Part shown: piece by piece, positions 30,640-53,465 of the stretch | How the letters are laid out: each line of letters begins with the position of its first letter | Numbering within the stretch: the first letter of the stretch is position 1 | Origin: Plazaster borealis | Lineage: Eukaryota; Echinodermata; Asteroidea; Forcipulatida; Labidiasteridae | NCBI GenBank assembly: GCA_021014325.1 | Contig: CM037462.1 | Coordinates: 434,001-498,000 of the forward strand | Length of the DNA stretch: 64,000 nucleotides | Reading direction: 5' to 3' | Position numbers and translations under genes: made by a program | Notes under the pieces: model-generated | What the model saw: only the letters and a program-made list of their open reading frames with translations | The model's database searches: none | Told to the model about the DNA's origin: nothing

Positions 30640-31508
30640 GCAAAACCCATTGCATGATTGGTTGGAGAATCACTTAGCTGCGCTAAATAAATTAGAGCGC
30701 TTGACGCAGCTCAAGGCCCAAACCCAATTGCCCGTAAGATGGCGTCTATCGTAAACTAATTTATTCGGATTAAAAAGGGCGCTACCAGACGAAATATGTA
30801 CACACTTCGCCGTATTTGGGGGGGGGGGGGCAGAATCTCCTGCCACACCGCCATTGATAATGTTATCATCAATTATAAGGTTCCATGTGCCGTTGTAAGG
30901 TTTTAGTTTTGATTGTGAAATACCGTTTTACGAGTTTGAACTCTTCTTTGTTTTTTTGGCCTCGCATTTTCGCATTGTCGTATCGTGGGAAGGTACAACG
31001 CAACAACGCAACGGCATGGAAATATAGTTGATTGGTTTTCTGAGAGATTTTAAATATTGTTTGAGTATTTTTGAATATTTAGCATTTAGCATTGGTTGCT
31101 ATGGGAGTTTATTTAGTGTGGTGCACCCATTTGGCTTCTCCGTAGGTGTCTCAAACTTGTGTATCCCTACAACAAGGCGTCATCTATACATAAACCTAGG
31201 AGAAACCTAATCTTTTAACCGTGTCCAACATATTGTAACATTGTTACAAACTGGTGCTAGGCCTATCTGTTTTTGCTTTGCATCTTTGGCTTATTGGCTT
31301 TCCATAGGTTTCCAACCTTGGATGGCAAAAACTCAGGCTGTGCCGTTGCTTGGCTACACCAGGAAGACAGAAAAACAACGAATAGACTAGGAACCAAGTC
31401 TATACGCCTCGCACACGGCGCTGGGTAGTCGAAGCTACAAACAACCTTACAGAGGGGACAGTCTCGCACACCTGCAAACAAACGGATTTTTCGAGCCTCT
31501 TTTTGACA
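30640..31508. other. 5' flank of the first sialyltransferase gene
   Basis: A poly-G run lies near 30820. No TATA box, gene or RNA was recognised. The final 60 bp before the ATG align with the 5' flank of the paralogue at 45196. Confidence 0.4.
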
Positions 31509-41255
<9,747 letters not shown>

Positions 41256-44200
41256 CATTTATTAGTTAATCAAATACCTAATTTATTACATTAATTACCC
41301 GCGGTATGCCCAAACAATTAAACTGGTTTCTATTGGGCCTTTTCAAACATTATTATACGCATCAATTTGAACACATAATTTACCATACTTATGGTATGTT
41401 CACTTCACACACAGACAACCAAGGCCCAGCGAAGTGAAACAATGTGGCGTATGTTCGTCGTATCCCACTGCATCTAATCCCTATACGAATACAAAGCAAC
41501 CAGGAGCACAGATGCAAGATCCATGAAAAGAGGACAGGACATTCTGTTCAAAAAAAGACAAACCAAAGTAATAGTAGGGCAGAGCTGATGTAGGGCAGAG
41601 ATGTAGGGAACCCAAGTGCGCCCCAGTGTTCAATATTGGTGTCAAGTAAAGTTTGGGTCCGCGACCTTTGGACTCTTGAATCTTGTGTAGTATCATAAAT
41701 TATGAGTGTTAAATTGTGATATTGTATGTAGCTATGTTTAAGGTGTGAATCAGTGCAAATCACATAATTGTTGTTTATAAATAATATTTTGTTCAGGTCA
41801 CACTTGTATTTGTTTTTCAGCTTATAACCGCATTTTTCGGATACATTTGGCACCAGTGTAAAGGGTGTATACTTTATGACTTGTTGTCCAATTAAATTTC
41901 TTGCAATATTAATGATTGTGTAATATTTAAATCTTTGTAAGACTGTATATTTTATGTCAACGATGTCTGTGCCAGACAATATTTCAAAGTCAAACAGTGT
42001 TTTAGGTGAAACCATTGTGAGTGCCTTTACAGATTTTTTCGTGAAGAGGATGAAGATGCATGTCCTGTTAGTACAAAAAAATGAATGCGGTCGATAGCAT
42101 CAAAGCTGCATTAGACACTATATTTTTGTTACTATTTTCAAGTGTTTTGGGAATTTAAATGCATGCGGGGACAGGGTTGATAATTGCAGTCACCTGACCC
42201 AGTTACTCTTTCTCTTACGATTTCTTGTATTTTTTTGAGGAGGCTGAGCCGCTTATTATTAAGCCAGTTGTTCATGAAGCTGCTAGTTTTTGTAAAATTT
42301 GTTTCTCAGAAACAATATCATTTTAGGCAGAAATATTTTAATGAACCCTTTCTACCATTACTTACTTTAAATCATAAAAGGAATTGTGTGTGAATCTGTG
42401 AACATTTGTGTTTTTCGATCTTACCAACAGTGTACAGGGCCTTTAAGCAAACTAGCGTTGTGTTCATAGGCCCAAGGCCGCGGCAGGGGAACGTATACTC
42501 AACACGTGATCTACAGGCCCTCTTGATTTGTTCTGTTTCAATCCTTGTTGTCATGTTTTATATCGTTTATCATTCTAAGTTTATCATTTCATAAATTTGC
42601 AATTGCCATTCTATTGTTTGTCTTAATATGATCATTGTGTGTTTATTCTAGTATGTTGGTTGTAGCTTGGGTCCTTCCTATCCTTTAAAGATGGACTACA
42701 ACGGAATAATGATAAAGGCTGTGTTACTGTTTTCGTTCGAGAAATGTATAATGATTACTAATATATTATTATTTTTAAATAAAACTTGTTCCTTCATGCA
42801 AAAAAATCCCAAAATTGATCGGCGTTCTACGACCCAGAAAAACTCAGTTTCAGCAAAAGCCCTTAACTCATGAATAATTCATACTTTGTGTGTGACGTAG
42901 TACCCATGACGCTTTACCTCGGGTCGATCGCATGCAAGCATTTTTACCGTACAATACAATGCGGGATAACAGAAATACAAATCAAAAAATTCTCTCAATC
43001 TTTGGCGCTTTCAATGTTGGGATCGATCCAGGCTTCAAACGAAACTTTGTTGCCAAACCAGACCTGCATTGTTCCGAAACGCCCTCTAGCGCTCAATGTT
43101 TCTTGCATTTTTGTCTCACGCAAAGTGACAAGACTACAGGCCTGAAAACGACGTCCGTGTGTAGTGTGTGCGTGCGTTGTGTACTGTGTGACCATGTGTT
43201 GTATTTTGTGTGGCGTGATGCAGTCAGCGTTTCGCGGCACCTTCGAGTGATTTTGTTTTACGTTTATATATATCCCTATTTTCTTCCTCCATGATATATC
43301 CGTCGGATCGTGTAACGCACATTCACGCACGAAAAAGAGACAAGGAGAGAAAATGACGATAACCGTTAATCAGAATTGGATAATTATCAAATCAAAAAAG
43401 CTTGTTCGTAAAAACTTCATGCCCCTGCATAAAAACGCATACATAATACACACGGAATACATGGCGTCTTTTGTTTACTCTCGGTTGCTCATGGGTAGTA
43501 CGTCATCACTTTTCGCTGGTTTACAAGTCCGCTGGTACTATATCGTGGATTTCATTGTGGTTTTCAATGGATCTTTGCCGGGAACCAGTACAGGGCGGGA
43601 AATTTCAAAATCTAAGAATCGAGGTCTAATTTTTTCGTTCAAATTGCAACAAAATTATTAAGAGAAAAACATGACCACAACAATAAACTGTTACCTGAAC
43701 ACAACATAAACAAGGTTTGATAGTAAATTTAATGTGTGAGTTTTCGTTGTAGCCCATCTTTAATAACCTTAGGCCTATCTACAAACAACATAATTTAGGG
43801 GGACCATACTCAACAAGCTGAACTTTTTATAGACCCCTCCACTTCCCAGGTTTGTTTTAATTTATATATTTTTTCTGCATTATGTATTTTAACAATTTTC
43901 TCGCTATTCTTGTGTTTGGATTTTGAAAACAAGTTTAGTTTTAATTAAATATACGTCATCATATGAATTTTGCGTGTACTGTGTTGGTGAATGTTTGTCA
44001 TTTTTAATTAAAGGGGCGGCCTCGTCCCCGTGCCTCTACGTAATATTGGTTTGAAATACTGACAAAAACTAGGGAAAACATATTTAACATTTTGTGCCGC
44101 ACAACAACAAATAAGAACATCAACAAAAACAACACCAATACCAACACCAACACCAACAGCAGCAGCAACCGGAACAACAACAACATCAACGACAACAACA

Positions 44201-45195
44201 CCAACATCAACGACAACAACGACAACGACAACGACAACAATGACAACAACGAGACAACTCATAAGACGACAGCTCATAAGACGACAACTCATACGACGAG
44301 GACGAGGACGAGGCTGATGTTGACGACGATGAGGAACAACAACGAGGACAACAACAACAGCGCCGACGACGACGACGATAATCTGTGGTACAGAGAGTTG
44401 GTGGTGTATGTAACTTCCTGGCAGTAAGTTCTCCAGTCGTTCATGAGGGTTTTTAACTCAGAGATGCTTTCAACTACTGAGTCTTCAGGTAGGACTTACA
44501 GATTCCCAGAGAGCTCCCTAGGGAGTCTGGTTTAACACCCATCAAGTTTCTTTCCCAGCTGTTTGATTAGGGTCCATGTTTTAGAGCCGTAGAGTAAAAC
44601 TGGCTCTATATGTTTAGAAAACTTTGATTTGTGTTATAAAAGTGCCGTCATTGTTTGTTGGGGTGTTGGGGTGTTTGTTTGTTTGTTTATCATCTATGAT
44701 CTACGCCGTTGAAGATGTTTAGTTTATCATGAATACTTTTTTTGCGAATTCCTTTTTGTATTATCCACTTCGTATTATTTGCGAATTTAGTCAAGTTTTA
44801 TGTTTAAATTATAACATTTTTATTATTGACCCTTTTGTTGAATTGTGTATTTCTGTTTCATTCTTGTGCGCCAAATCTTTGTTTTAGGATTTTGATTTAA
44901 TTGACGCTGCCATCCAGGTGAACCGATAATGAAACATTAGAAACGCACAGACATTAATTTATACACGCGCGGCGCACAATGATTGGACAATGAGCAACTC
45001 CTTTTGACCTTTAGGTGAGGGCGCCCTACTCAAATGACATCATTTGCATAATGTCTATACACCCATAACTCTGGTTTGATGTGCCATACACACCCTTGCA
45101 TGTTTAGGAGAGTGACATAGTGGGCATACAGGTTGTGACTGACAAGACAATCTCGCAAACAGACAAACGGATTTTCGTGCCCCCTTTTTCAGACA
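41256..45195. other. Intergenic region between the two sialyltransferases
   Basis: It contains a copy of the window-start dispersed repeat (42302-42447), an (AAC)n/(GAC)n microsatellite (44098-44370) and otherwise AT-rich sequence. Several frames of 70-120 codons lack splice sites, homology or context, and I do not call them. Confidence 0.45.
42302..42447 (+). repeat. Dispersed MITE-like repeat, right end
   Basis: Near-identical to 129-271, with one short insertion (AAAGGAAT) relative to it. It ends in GTGTACAGGGCCTTTAAGC. Confidence 0.75.
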
Positions 45196-45443
45196 ATGTT
45201 ACGGTGGAACCGGCTTTTACGAATTGCAATTTGCTTTTCCATCCTCTGCCTTTTGTCGTTTTTCTTGTTGAATTTGAAACATGGACTCATGTGCACTAAA
45301 CCAACAGCGAGCAACACAGATGAAGCACTTCGAAAAAGTAAGCAAAGCTTCTGCGGACACGGAATCATCGGACAAAGTGACGAAACAGCCTTCGGTGACG
45401 GTGCGATGGTCAGACGAAATGGGAGTAGTACGACACAAAGAAG
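45196..45443 (+). CDS. Second ST8Sia-like gene, exon 1 (signal anchor)
   Basis: Starts MLRWNRLLRIAICFSILCLL, a type II membrane anchor nearly identical in plan to the exon at 31509, and ends at SSTTQR followed by AG|gttag in phase 2. The 5' flank also aligns (CAAACGGATTTT and the tract before ACAATGTTACGG), so the duplication included the promoter-proximal region. It is one codon longer than its paralogue. Confidence 0.82.
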
Positions 45444-45825
45444 GTTAGATGATGTACTAAACAAAATCAGTATGTTGAATCCCGATTCCAAAGTCTCAAG
45501 GTCGTAGGCCTTAACAGTCATTTGAAAAAAATGAAGCTTGTTAATGTTAGCTAGTATATAACAAAAAATGCACATCTATCTCAAAACGTGAATTTGTTTA
45601 TGGAATTGGTGGACATCCTCAATCCAGTCTGACGGTCATGTTGGTTTTTTAAAAAAGCCTAAACCTTAGCAAGTGATATAACTAAGTAGCCATGCAGGCA
45701 AAGACGATGCCCATGCCATGTCAACCATGCGCCCAGTCAGTACACTACCAATACAGTTTCTGCTGCTGTGCTAGTGTTTTTTTTAGGCCTATTACACTCT
45801 AGCCATATGGCCTAGCTGCCTACAC

Positions 45826-47185
45826 TGTTAAAACGTTGGGCAAAAAAATGTTGGGCAAAATCATTTGTCCAATAATTGGTCTGTTTTTAATAGAAATGTT
45901 GGGTTTTTTCCGGAAATTTTGACCAACACCAATGAACAAAAATTGGGCATTGAGAACTACCAACAAATGGTTGATTTTTTTCTTTTTATTGGTTAAAATC
46001 GTATGACCAAGAGTGTTGGTCAATGTTTTATACTCAAACTGGGCAATATAAAACGAAGACAACTAACTTATTGAGTAATCCGGAAATATATACCCAACGT
46101 TGGATAAAATAACCATTAATATTGAGCAATGTAAAATACCTCATGTTGTTGGGTAAGTTTTACTTCTAACGTGGTCAAAAAAACAAACTTACGGCGTCAA
46201 GAAAACCCAACGTTTAGCTGTGAATTAATCCAAGTATTGGGTAATTGTTGATCAACCAACAGTGGTAGTAGAAAAACGTTTGGCAAAAAATGTTGGGTAA
46301 AATCATTTGTCCAATAATTGGTCTGTTTTTAATAGAAATGTTGGGGGTTTTCTGGAAATTTTGACCAACACCAATGAACCAAAATTGGGCATTGAGAACT
46401 ACCAACAAATGGTTGACTTTTATCTTTTTATTGGTTAAAATCGTATGACCAAAAGTGTTGGTCAATGTTTTATACTCAAACTGGGCAATATAAAACGTAG
46501 ACAACTAATTTATTGAGTAATCCGGAAATATATACCCAACGTTTTATGGAAAAAATAACCATTAATATTGAGCAATATAAAATACCTAATGATATTGGGT
46601 AAATTTTACTTAACGTGGGCAAAAAACCAAACTTATGGCGTCAAGAAAACCCAACGTTTAGCTGTGAATTAATCTAAGTATTGGGTAATTGTTGATCAAC
46701 CAACAGCGGTAGTAGAAATTATAATCAAGTTGGGCACAAAAACGTTGGGCAAAATCATTTGTCCAATAATTGGTCTGTTTTTAATAGAAATATTGGGGGT
46801 TTTCTGGAAATTTTGACCAAACCCAATGAACCAAAATTGGGCATTGAGAACTATATACCAACACTTGGTTGATTTTTATATTTTTATTGTTTAAAATCGT
46901 ATGACCAAGAGTGTTGGTCAAAAGTTTTATACTCAAACTGGGCAATATAAAACGAAGACAACTTATTATTTAGTAATCCAGAAATATATACCCAACGTTG
47001 GATAAAATAACCATTAATACTGAGCAATGCCTCATATTTGTTGGGTACATTTTACTTCTAACGTGGGCAAAAAAAAAACTTACGGCGTCAAGAAAACCCA
47101 ACGTTTAGCTGTGAATTAATCTAAGTATTGGGTAATCGTTGATTAACCAACAGTGGTAGTAGAAATTATAAAAACGTTGGGCACT
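45826..47185. repeat. Three tandem copies of a unit of about 450 bp rich in TTGGG/CCAAC
   Basis: Landmarks AAAATCATTTGTCCAATAAT, GACCAACACCAATGAAC and ATACCCAACGTT recur at about 45850, 46290 and 46743. The left end is CACTGTTAAAACGTTGGGCA. It lies in intron 1 of the second sialyltransferase. Confidence 0.93.
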
Positions 47186-47861
47186 GAATCTTATGACTGT
47201 TGCTAATTAACATTTTAACTAATTATCCAGAATTCTGTTATATTGCAGTAATCGTGCATGCTCCGATTACCAAAATGTAGCCTTGTTGTGGGCCAGCACT
47301 GTAACATGTCTTGACATGTCCGTTTCGTGCTACAGTATTCGTCATTTGAACTTGGAATGTAGCCAATAATTTATTGTGTTTACCAAACTACTGGTTAACA
47401 AAATGCTGTATTACCCTGCAAAGTGTTATTTTTAAACACTTAAGTTAGCGTAACTTGGACAGCGTTCGCGCCATTTTCGCACATGGGAATTGGTACACGA
47501 ATAGCTATTATGATCCTTGCAGCGCTAGCCTGTGTACGTCGTGTGTGGCTGTGTTTCGTTCGCGTTGAGAGTGCAGTCATTCAGCTAGTAGTCTACACAC
47601 GTAACGCCACCCGGACATCCAGAATGGCGGTAGAAAAAGAAACCTCAGTGTCTGACATTCGTCATTACCTAAATAACTGGGGAGTTCCTGATTTACTTGA
47701 TCATTTTCTAGGTGAGTAAGTGTTGTTTATGTTAGCCAAACACATGAAACGACAAAGGTTATTTTGACATGGATGGGTCAAAATTACTCCTGTGTGAGTG
47801 AGTCCTATTGAGTAGAACTTGACTGAGGTTTGTTACACTAACTTCATAGAGGATTTTGCAC

Positions 47862-48337
47862 TAAGTCCTATTCGGGTTTTTTGCCGTCGCCACTTTTATG
47901 CGCCTGTTGTTCTTGTTTGCTGCCAGATCTCACCGAAATTAGGCTCTATGTGTTCTTTGGACTCTCAGTGAGTGTCGCACAGTTTCAAAAATTTCAATCC
48001 ACAAATTAAAATACTAGTTTGTCATGTAATGTAGGATACGATATGTGCCGCACAAAAACCATTGACATCTGACGGGCACCAGCACACATCGTTGGTGCCC
48101 GTCAGCTCTTAATTGTTGCTGCCATGATGGATTCACAAAGTTCACGGAGGCCCCAAACGCTGGCACTGGAATTTACCTTATTTTGGAAACTATCAATTTG
48201 TGAATTGACATTTTTGAAATTGTGCAACACTCACTGAGAGTCCAAAGAACACATATAGAGTCCAATTTAGGCGAAATCTGGCCGCAAACAAGAACAACAG
48301 GCCCATGCCAAGCGACGGCAAAAAAACGAATAGGACT
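47862..48337. repeat. Foldback element with arms of about 115 bp
   Basis: GTCCTATTCGGGTTTTTTGC to GAGTGTCGCACA is inverted as TGTGCAACACTCACTGAGAG to AACGAATAGGAC, with small gaps. A central hairpin CTGACGGGCACCA / TGGTGCCCGTCAG lies at 48069-48105. Confidence 0.92.
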
Positions 48338-48576
48338 TTGTAAAATTGAGTACCATCATCAGCAGACCATGGAGGTTACAGGTCAAAATGTTTTAATGGT
48401 ATTTAGGTTTAGTTTTTAGGGCCACTTTGGGCCGTGTGGTGGGACTGTTGTAAAACGTTTGTTGTACTGTGAGTGTTATACCTATATTCAATTGTTCAAT
48501 TCAATTGTTGGCACATTGACATGATTGGCTAGTCAAGTTCCTCATGGTATTTATCATGTTTATCATTCATTCTACC

Positions 48577-48985
48577 TAGACCCAGTATTAAACTTGGGCA
48601 CTGTACTCCTTTTTCGAAATTTTGACATAATCGGTCGTACTCTAGCGCCCCAGCTTACGGACGTATTTTTCCCGACCAAAGCTCAATTATCCACAGGGTG
48701 CCCTGCCTTAACCGTGATGACCACGTGGTTGAGGCAGGGCACCTGTCAATTTTTAGACGGGTGTCCTGCCTCAATCGCGCTGTTCTCAAGGTTGAGGCAA
48801 GGGACCCGTCTGTCGACAGTGCCCTACCTCAAACCGTGTAGTCGTCACGGTTGAGGCAGGGCACCCGTCTAAAATCCAACCGAGAGTTGGATGAGTTTTG
48901 CTCGGGAAAATACTTCGACAAGCTGGGGCGCTAGTACGACCGATGATGTCAAAATTTCCAAAAAGGAGTACAGCGCCCAGTTACT
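48577..48985. repeat. Foldback element enclosing three consecutive hairpins
   Basis: Outer arms (CTAGACCCAGTA, GxACTGTACTCCTTTTT, CGGTCGTACT, GCGCCCCAGCTT) are inverted at the right end. Between them, hairpins at about 48696-48744, 48755-48811 and 48818-48866 each use a stem like GTGCCCTGCCTCAACCGTG. A truncated relative of the outer arm lies at 49434-49530. Confidence 0.9.
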
Positions 48986-50991
48986 CTACATTCTACCTAG
49001 CAAATAGTTCTCCTGTCATAAACATTACATCAGGCTTAAGTTAGGTGTACAGTCTAACCCTACAAAATCTGCACTCAAAATGAACGAGTCGGTGAATAGT
49101 CAGACAATATAATGGCTAGCCGGGGAGGGGATGTTGGCAAAGACAACAAATTTTGAATTTTTCCCTCTCTTTTTGTCTTATATTTTTTAACAAATTCTTG
49201 TTTGATTGTAAAAACATGATACACCATAGGCTAGTTCACATCTTGTACTTTCTTGACATCTTTTATCTGCGTTTTTAAAAACATGTTAATTGTTATTTAA
49301 GAAATTACTGTGTTATAATACATCATAACAATATGTATCCATCCATGAACTTAATCGGGGCATGTCCCCTGTGTGTATAAACAAGATACTAATACTATCT
49401 AGAGTAAAAACGATTGCATCTCATGTCGACACCTAGACCCAATAAGCGTACTCCTTTTTCTAAATTTCGACATCATCGGTCGTACTAGCGCCCCAGCTTG
49501 TCGTTGTATTACCCAAGCAAAACTCAATTGATCCTTCCACATTGTACCTTGCATGATTCCACAAAGATATCCTTGAATATTACACATATCCCACATCATA
49601 ACGACTGTAATTCGTAATGTTGTTTGTTTTGTTATCTTATTGAAGATTACACAGGACTTCAACATTAGTCGTCCCATAATTGCAGATAAACTGTCCTACA
49701 AGTGGGAGTTAGTTTGTGAGCCAGTTATATGCCAATGTCATGGCTCCCTCATGGAAGCAGATCCTTCGCCTACAGGATATAAACGAGGACTCTCTCTCTA
49801 CAGGTAAACTGTTGTCATAAATGCTAACTGGTTGTTTAAGTGGGAAGTTTTCACTGCTCACTTGCAAATTTAGGTGGCTGGCACAGTTGCTCAGCAGATA
49901 CAGTGGTTTGTTTCTCCATTTTATCAGGATGGTAAAATCTGCTCAGTTATGTCATAGTTGATGTTGTTTTTCAGTTAATGTTTTATTCAAGATGAACTTT
50001 CCCTGTAAGTCTTATCACACCTCTAGAGTGTGAAAGTTTATGCATGATGGTGGGGCGATGCGTGCTGGATTAGTCAATCTACCACACTGTGTATCATGAC
50101 CATTTAACCAAACCCAAGTGGTATTTGCTTATGCGTATGTATAGGCTTATGATTGGTAGCATTAGCTGATTCTTTTAGTTTTGCAAAAGTGTCTTAAAAT
50201 TCCCCCGGCACTATGACCTTTCGCTAACTAAACCTTTTCAGTTCAATTAAATTACAATGGCAAACCATGTCTCTCCAAAAATGTTGCCTTTAACTTTTTT
50301 CTCAATTTTTTCCTTCCCCTTTGAAGGCCATTAGCAATATAGAAGACTACCTGCAGAGTATTGAAAGTTCAGAAAGGCCACAGCCATACGTACTGGCACT
50401 GTACACTGCCGATCGTCTTAAAGCCAACTCAGTACTTCCTAGTTGCAGAGAGACGAGCCGTGGCCTACCCAAGTCTGCTCAACACCATTGACGTCGCCTT
50501 TAAATGGGTATTTAGTTCTTGATCCACAGCACAGATCTTGCCAGATTTTGTTGTTTTTGTTGTTGTACTGCACAAAACCAAGTTGCAGTAAGTAAGAGAC
50601 ATGTTTCTTAAAACGGTATAACTACCAACCAAAGGAGTACTTAAATACAGTAGAGACCTCTTTCATTATCTGTCTGTTTTGAGGATTTGGTTTAATTTGT
50701 TTATATGTTTTTATTCCCAAATTTAAAATCACAGTTCTTTTTTGGTTTAAAAAAAAGTAGATAAATTACTATAAGCAACAAGATCCAACTGCAGTGGCGT
50801 AATAATTAGTAACTTTTTTTATTTATTTTTTAATTTTTATTATTATTTAGTATGTTGGGCTAAATTTCAAAGAGCTCCTGAGCATGGTTTACAGTCTTAA
50901 TATCATGTGGTGTACATTGCTTGTGGCTGCTTCTCAGAGCCACTAAGGACAACATTTTTGCTTAGCACAAACATTTTTTCTTTAGCAAACT

Positions 50992-51232
50992 GGGCCTAAT
51001 TTCATAGAGCTGCTAAGCACAACAATTTGCTTAGCATGAAATTTCTTCCTTGATAAAAACAGGATTACCTACCAAATTTCCATGTGTTGCATATTGCTTG
51101 TTACTGGTATTCAGCTGTTGTTTGCTTATCCTGAAAATCATGTGGAAATTTGGTTGGTAAGCTTGTTTTTATCGAGGAAGAAATTTCATGCTAAGCAAAT
51201 TGTTGTGCTTAGCAGCTCTATGAAATTGGGCC
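50992..51232. repeat. Foldback element with arms of about 95 bp
   Basis: GGGCCTAATTTCATAGAGCT, CTAAGCACAACAATTTGCTT and AGCATGAAATTTCTTCCT are inverted to the right, ending CTATGAAATTGGGCCC, with a loop of about 50 bp. Decayed pieces occur at 50860-50990. Confidence 0.93.
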
Positions 51233-51829
51233 CTGGTTTGCATTCTAAATATCACGTGGTGTACATTGCTTGTGGCCTGTTCTTCTCTGCTTATTAATGT
51301 CACACATAAAATTTTGTCAAGCTATAATATTGTCAGCTTTCAGATTCATAAAACTGGACCAGTAGGATAGTAAGGTTTTCCCCCTACATTGCACAAATGA
51401 ATAAAAGTTCAAAGCAATGAGCAGTTGCAATAAGTGACGTAATTTTTAACTACCTCAGTTTAATTGTAGCAACTTGACCACCAGAAGCAGTACTAAAATA
51501 TACAGTAGAGTTTTACTTTTTTATTTATCAGTTTTTAAAGACTTTGCAAGGCTGGATGATTTGAAGATTTGATTTGACTGATTTATATATTTGTACCTAT
51601 TTAAGAGAAGAAAAAAAGCTTTCTCAGTATTTATTTGTTGCACAGAAGTATAAGTTGCAACTGCAAGTGACCCATGCCGTTAGAATAACTTGAAACGTCC
51701 AGAAGGAGTTCTGAAACAGTGGCTAAGGGAACTGTTGTTTATTTGTGTTGAAATAAATGTTGTGTTAAACTCTGTACAGTTTTAGTGAATTCAGTTTTAT
51801 TTGTTTTAGAGTATTGATCCTTAAGACCA

Positions 51830-52776
51830 ACTAAGAAGTTCAGATTCACCAACAAAATGTGACAAAGTTGACCAACTATTGGGGAAAGTTGAAAATGACC
51901 AATTATTGTGCAAATGGATTTGACCAACTAAGAAGTTCAGATTCACCAACAAAATGAGACAAAGTTGACCAACTATTGGGACAGTTGAAAATGACCAATT
52001 ATTGTGCAAATGGATTTGACCAACTAAGAAATTCAAATTAACCAACAAATGTGACAAAGTTGACCAACTATTGGGAAAGTTGAAAATGACCAATTATTGT
52101 GAAAATGGAATTGACCAACTAAGAAGTTCAGATTAACCAACAAAATGTGACAAAGTTAACCAACTATTGGGAAAGTTGAAAATGACCAATTATTGTGAAA
52201 ATGGATTTGACCAACTAAGAAGTTCAAATTAACCAACAAATGTGACAAAGTTGACCAACTATTGGGAAAGTTGAAAATGACCAATTATTGTGAAAATGGA
52301 TTTGACCAACTAAGAAGTTCAGATTAACCAACAAAATGTGACAAAGTTAACCAACTATTGGGAAAGTTGAAAATGACCAATTATTGTGCAAATGGATTTG
52401 ACCAATTAATGGGAAGTTCAGATTAACCAACAAATGTGACAATCTTATTTAACCAACTATTGGGAAAGTTGAAAATGACCAATTATTGTGCAAATGAATT
52501 TGACCAATTAATGGGAAGTTCAGATTAACCAACAAATGTGACAATCTTATTTAACCAACTACTGGGAGTTATTATTTTAACCAACATTTAGGTAAATGAG
52601 TATAACCAGTATATGGGTAAAAGCAAAAACCCAACTTATTAGCAAAGAGCATTAACCAATTAATAGGGAAAGTAACTGCCCAACACCAGTTGGGCTATTC
52701 TTGACCAATTATGTTACCAGTTGATATGTAGACCAACATTGGTCAAAATATTGGTCAAAATTTGCCCAATTTTTTT
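51830..52776. repeat. Tandem repeat of about 95 bp (8-9 copies) rich in CCAAC/TTGGG
   Basis: The unit holds GACCAACTAAGAAGTTCAGA, TTAACCAACAAA, GACCAACTATTGGGAAAGTT and GACCAATTATTGTG. It degenerates rightward into TTGGTCAAAATTTGCCCAAT and ends TTTTTACAGTG, the inverted form of the left end at 45826. Confidence 0.93.
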
Positions 52777-53186
52777 TACAGTGAGATTTCTGTGATATTT
52801 AATCTCTGAAAATAAGCAAAACAAGCTGAGAACAGGTTCACATTTAACTACACATTTTCACATTTCACCGTTTTTTTGAAATATATAACATTTTTTCTTG
52901 AAGTTGTCTCTTAAATGTTAAAATCATGCTGTTTTCCTTCATAAAGTATTGCTAGAGGAACAAAGTTAGAACCTGGTGCACTTAAAAAAATATTTGTAAC
53001 AGTCTTTTGATTGATTTATTTTTGTTTGCAAATTAATGTGCCAAATTGCGTACTCATAACTATTGTTGCATCATAACAGCAAAGAAAAATACGCACACCT
53101 TTTTATTTACTATGTACTTCACTATTGGGAAAGCTGACAAAACAAAAGTTTAATTGTAGCTCGAGTTGTTATAATTTAGGTCAGGG

Positions 53187-53465
53187 GATAGATTTTTCTA
53201 TCCCTTGTTCCTCAAACCCAGCCGAAAAGATGAGGGGATAGAATTTTCTATCCCTTGTTCCTCAAATCCAGCAGAAAACAGGAGGGGATAGAATTTTCTA
53301 TCCCTTGTTCCTCAAACCTAGTCGAAATGAGGAGGGGATAGAATTTTCTATCCCTTGTTCCTTAAACCTAGCCGAAAAGTGGAAGGGATAGATTTTTGTA
53401 TCCTTTGCTGCTCAAACCAAGCGAAAAAAGAGGAAGGGATAGATTTTTGTATCCCTTGGACCTCA
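53187..53465. repeat. Tandem repeat of about 60 bp with an internal palindrome
   Basis: Five to six copies of GGGATAGAATTTTCTATCCC followed by TTGTTCCTCAAAxCCAGCCG. The first 20 bases can form a hairpin in each unit; later copies decay to GATAGATTTTTGTATCC. Confidence 0.92.

Larger units (their letters stand above)
47624..50507 (+). pseudogene. Candidate SAM-domain protein gene, incomplete and apparently broken
   Basis: Exon 1 (47624-47711) starts in AGAATGGCGG (a YY1-like start context) and reads MAVEKETSVSDIRHYLNNWG then VPDLLDHFLG, like the first helices of a SAM domain, ending at a strong donor (TAG|gtgagtaag). A possible exon at 49687-49800 reads DKLSYKWELV. A third, 50327-50507, reads IEDYLQSIESSERPQPYVLA and then, after a +1 shift near 50430, QYFLVAERRAVAYPSLLNTI followed by DVAFKW. 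Both halves look coding, but exon phases do not join from 2 to 3 and exon 3 changes frame. The gene lies in the sense orientation in the first intron of the sialyltransferase at 45196. It could be a pseudogene, or a real gene with sequence errors and missed exons. Confidence 0.4.

Noticed and set aside
44004..44427. Leu/Val-rich and Asn/Thr-rich frames
   Set aside because: Translation of an (AAC)n/(GAC)n microsatellite on both strands.
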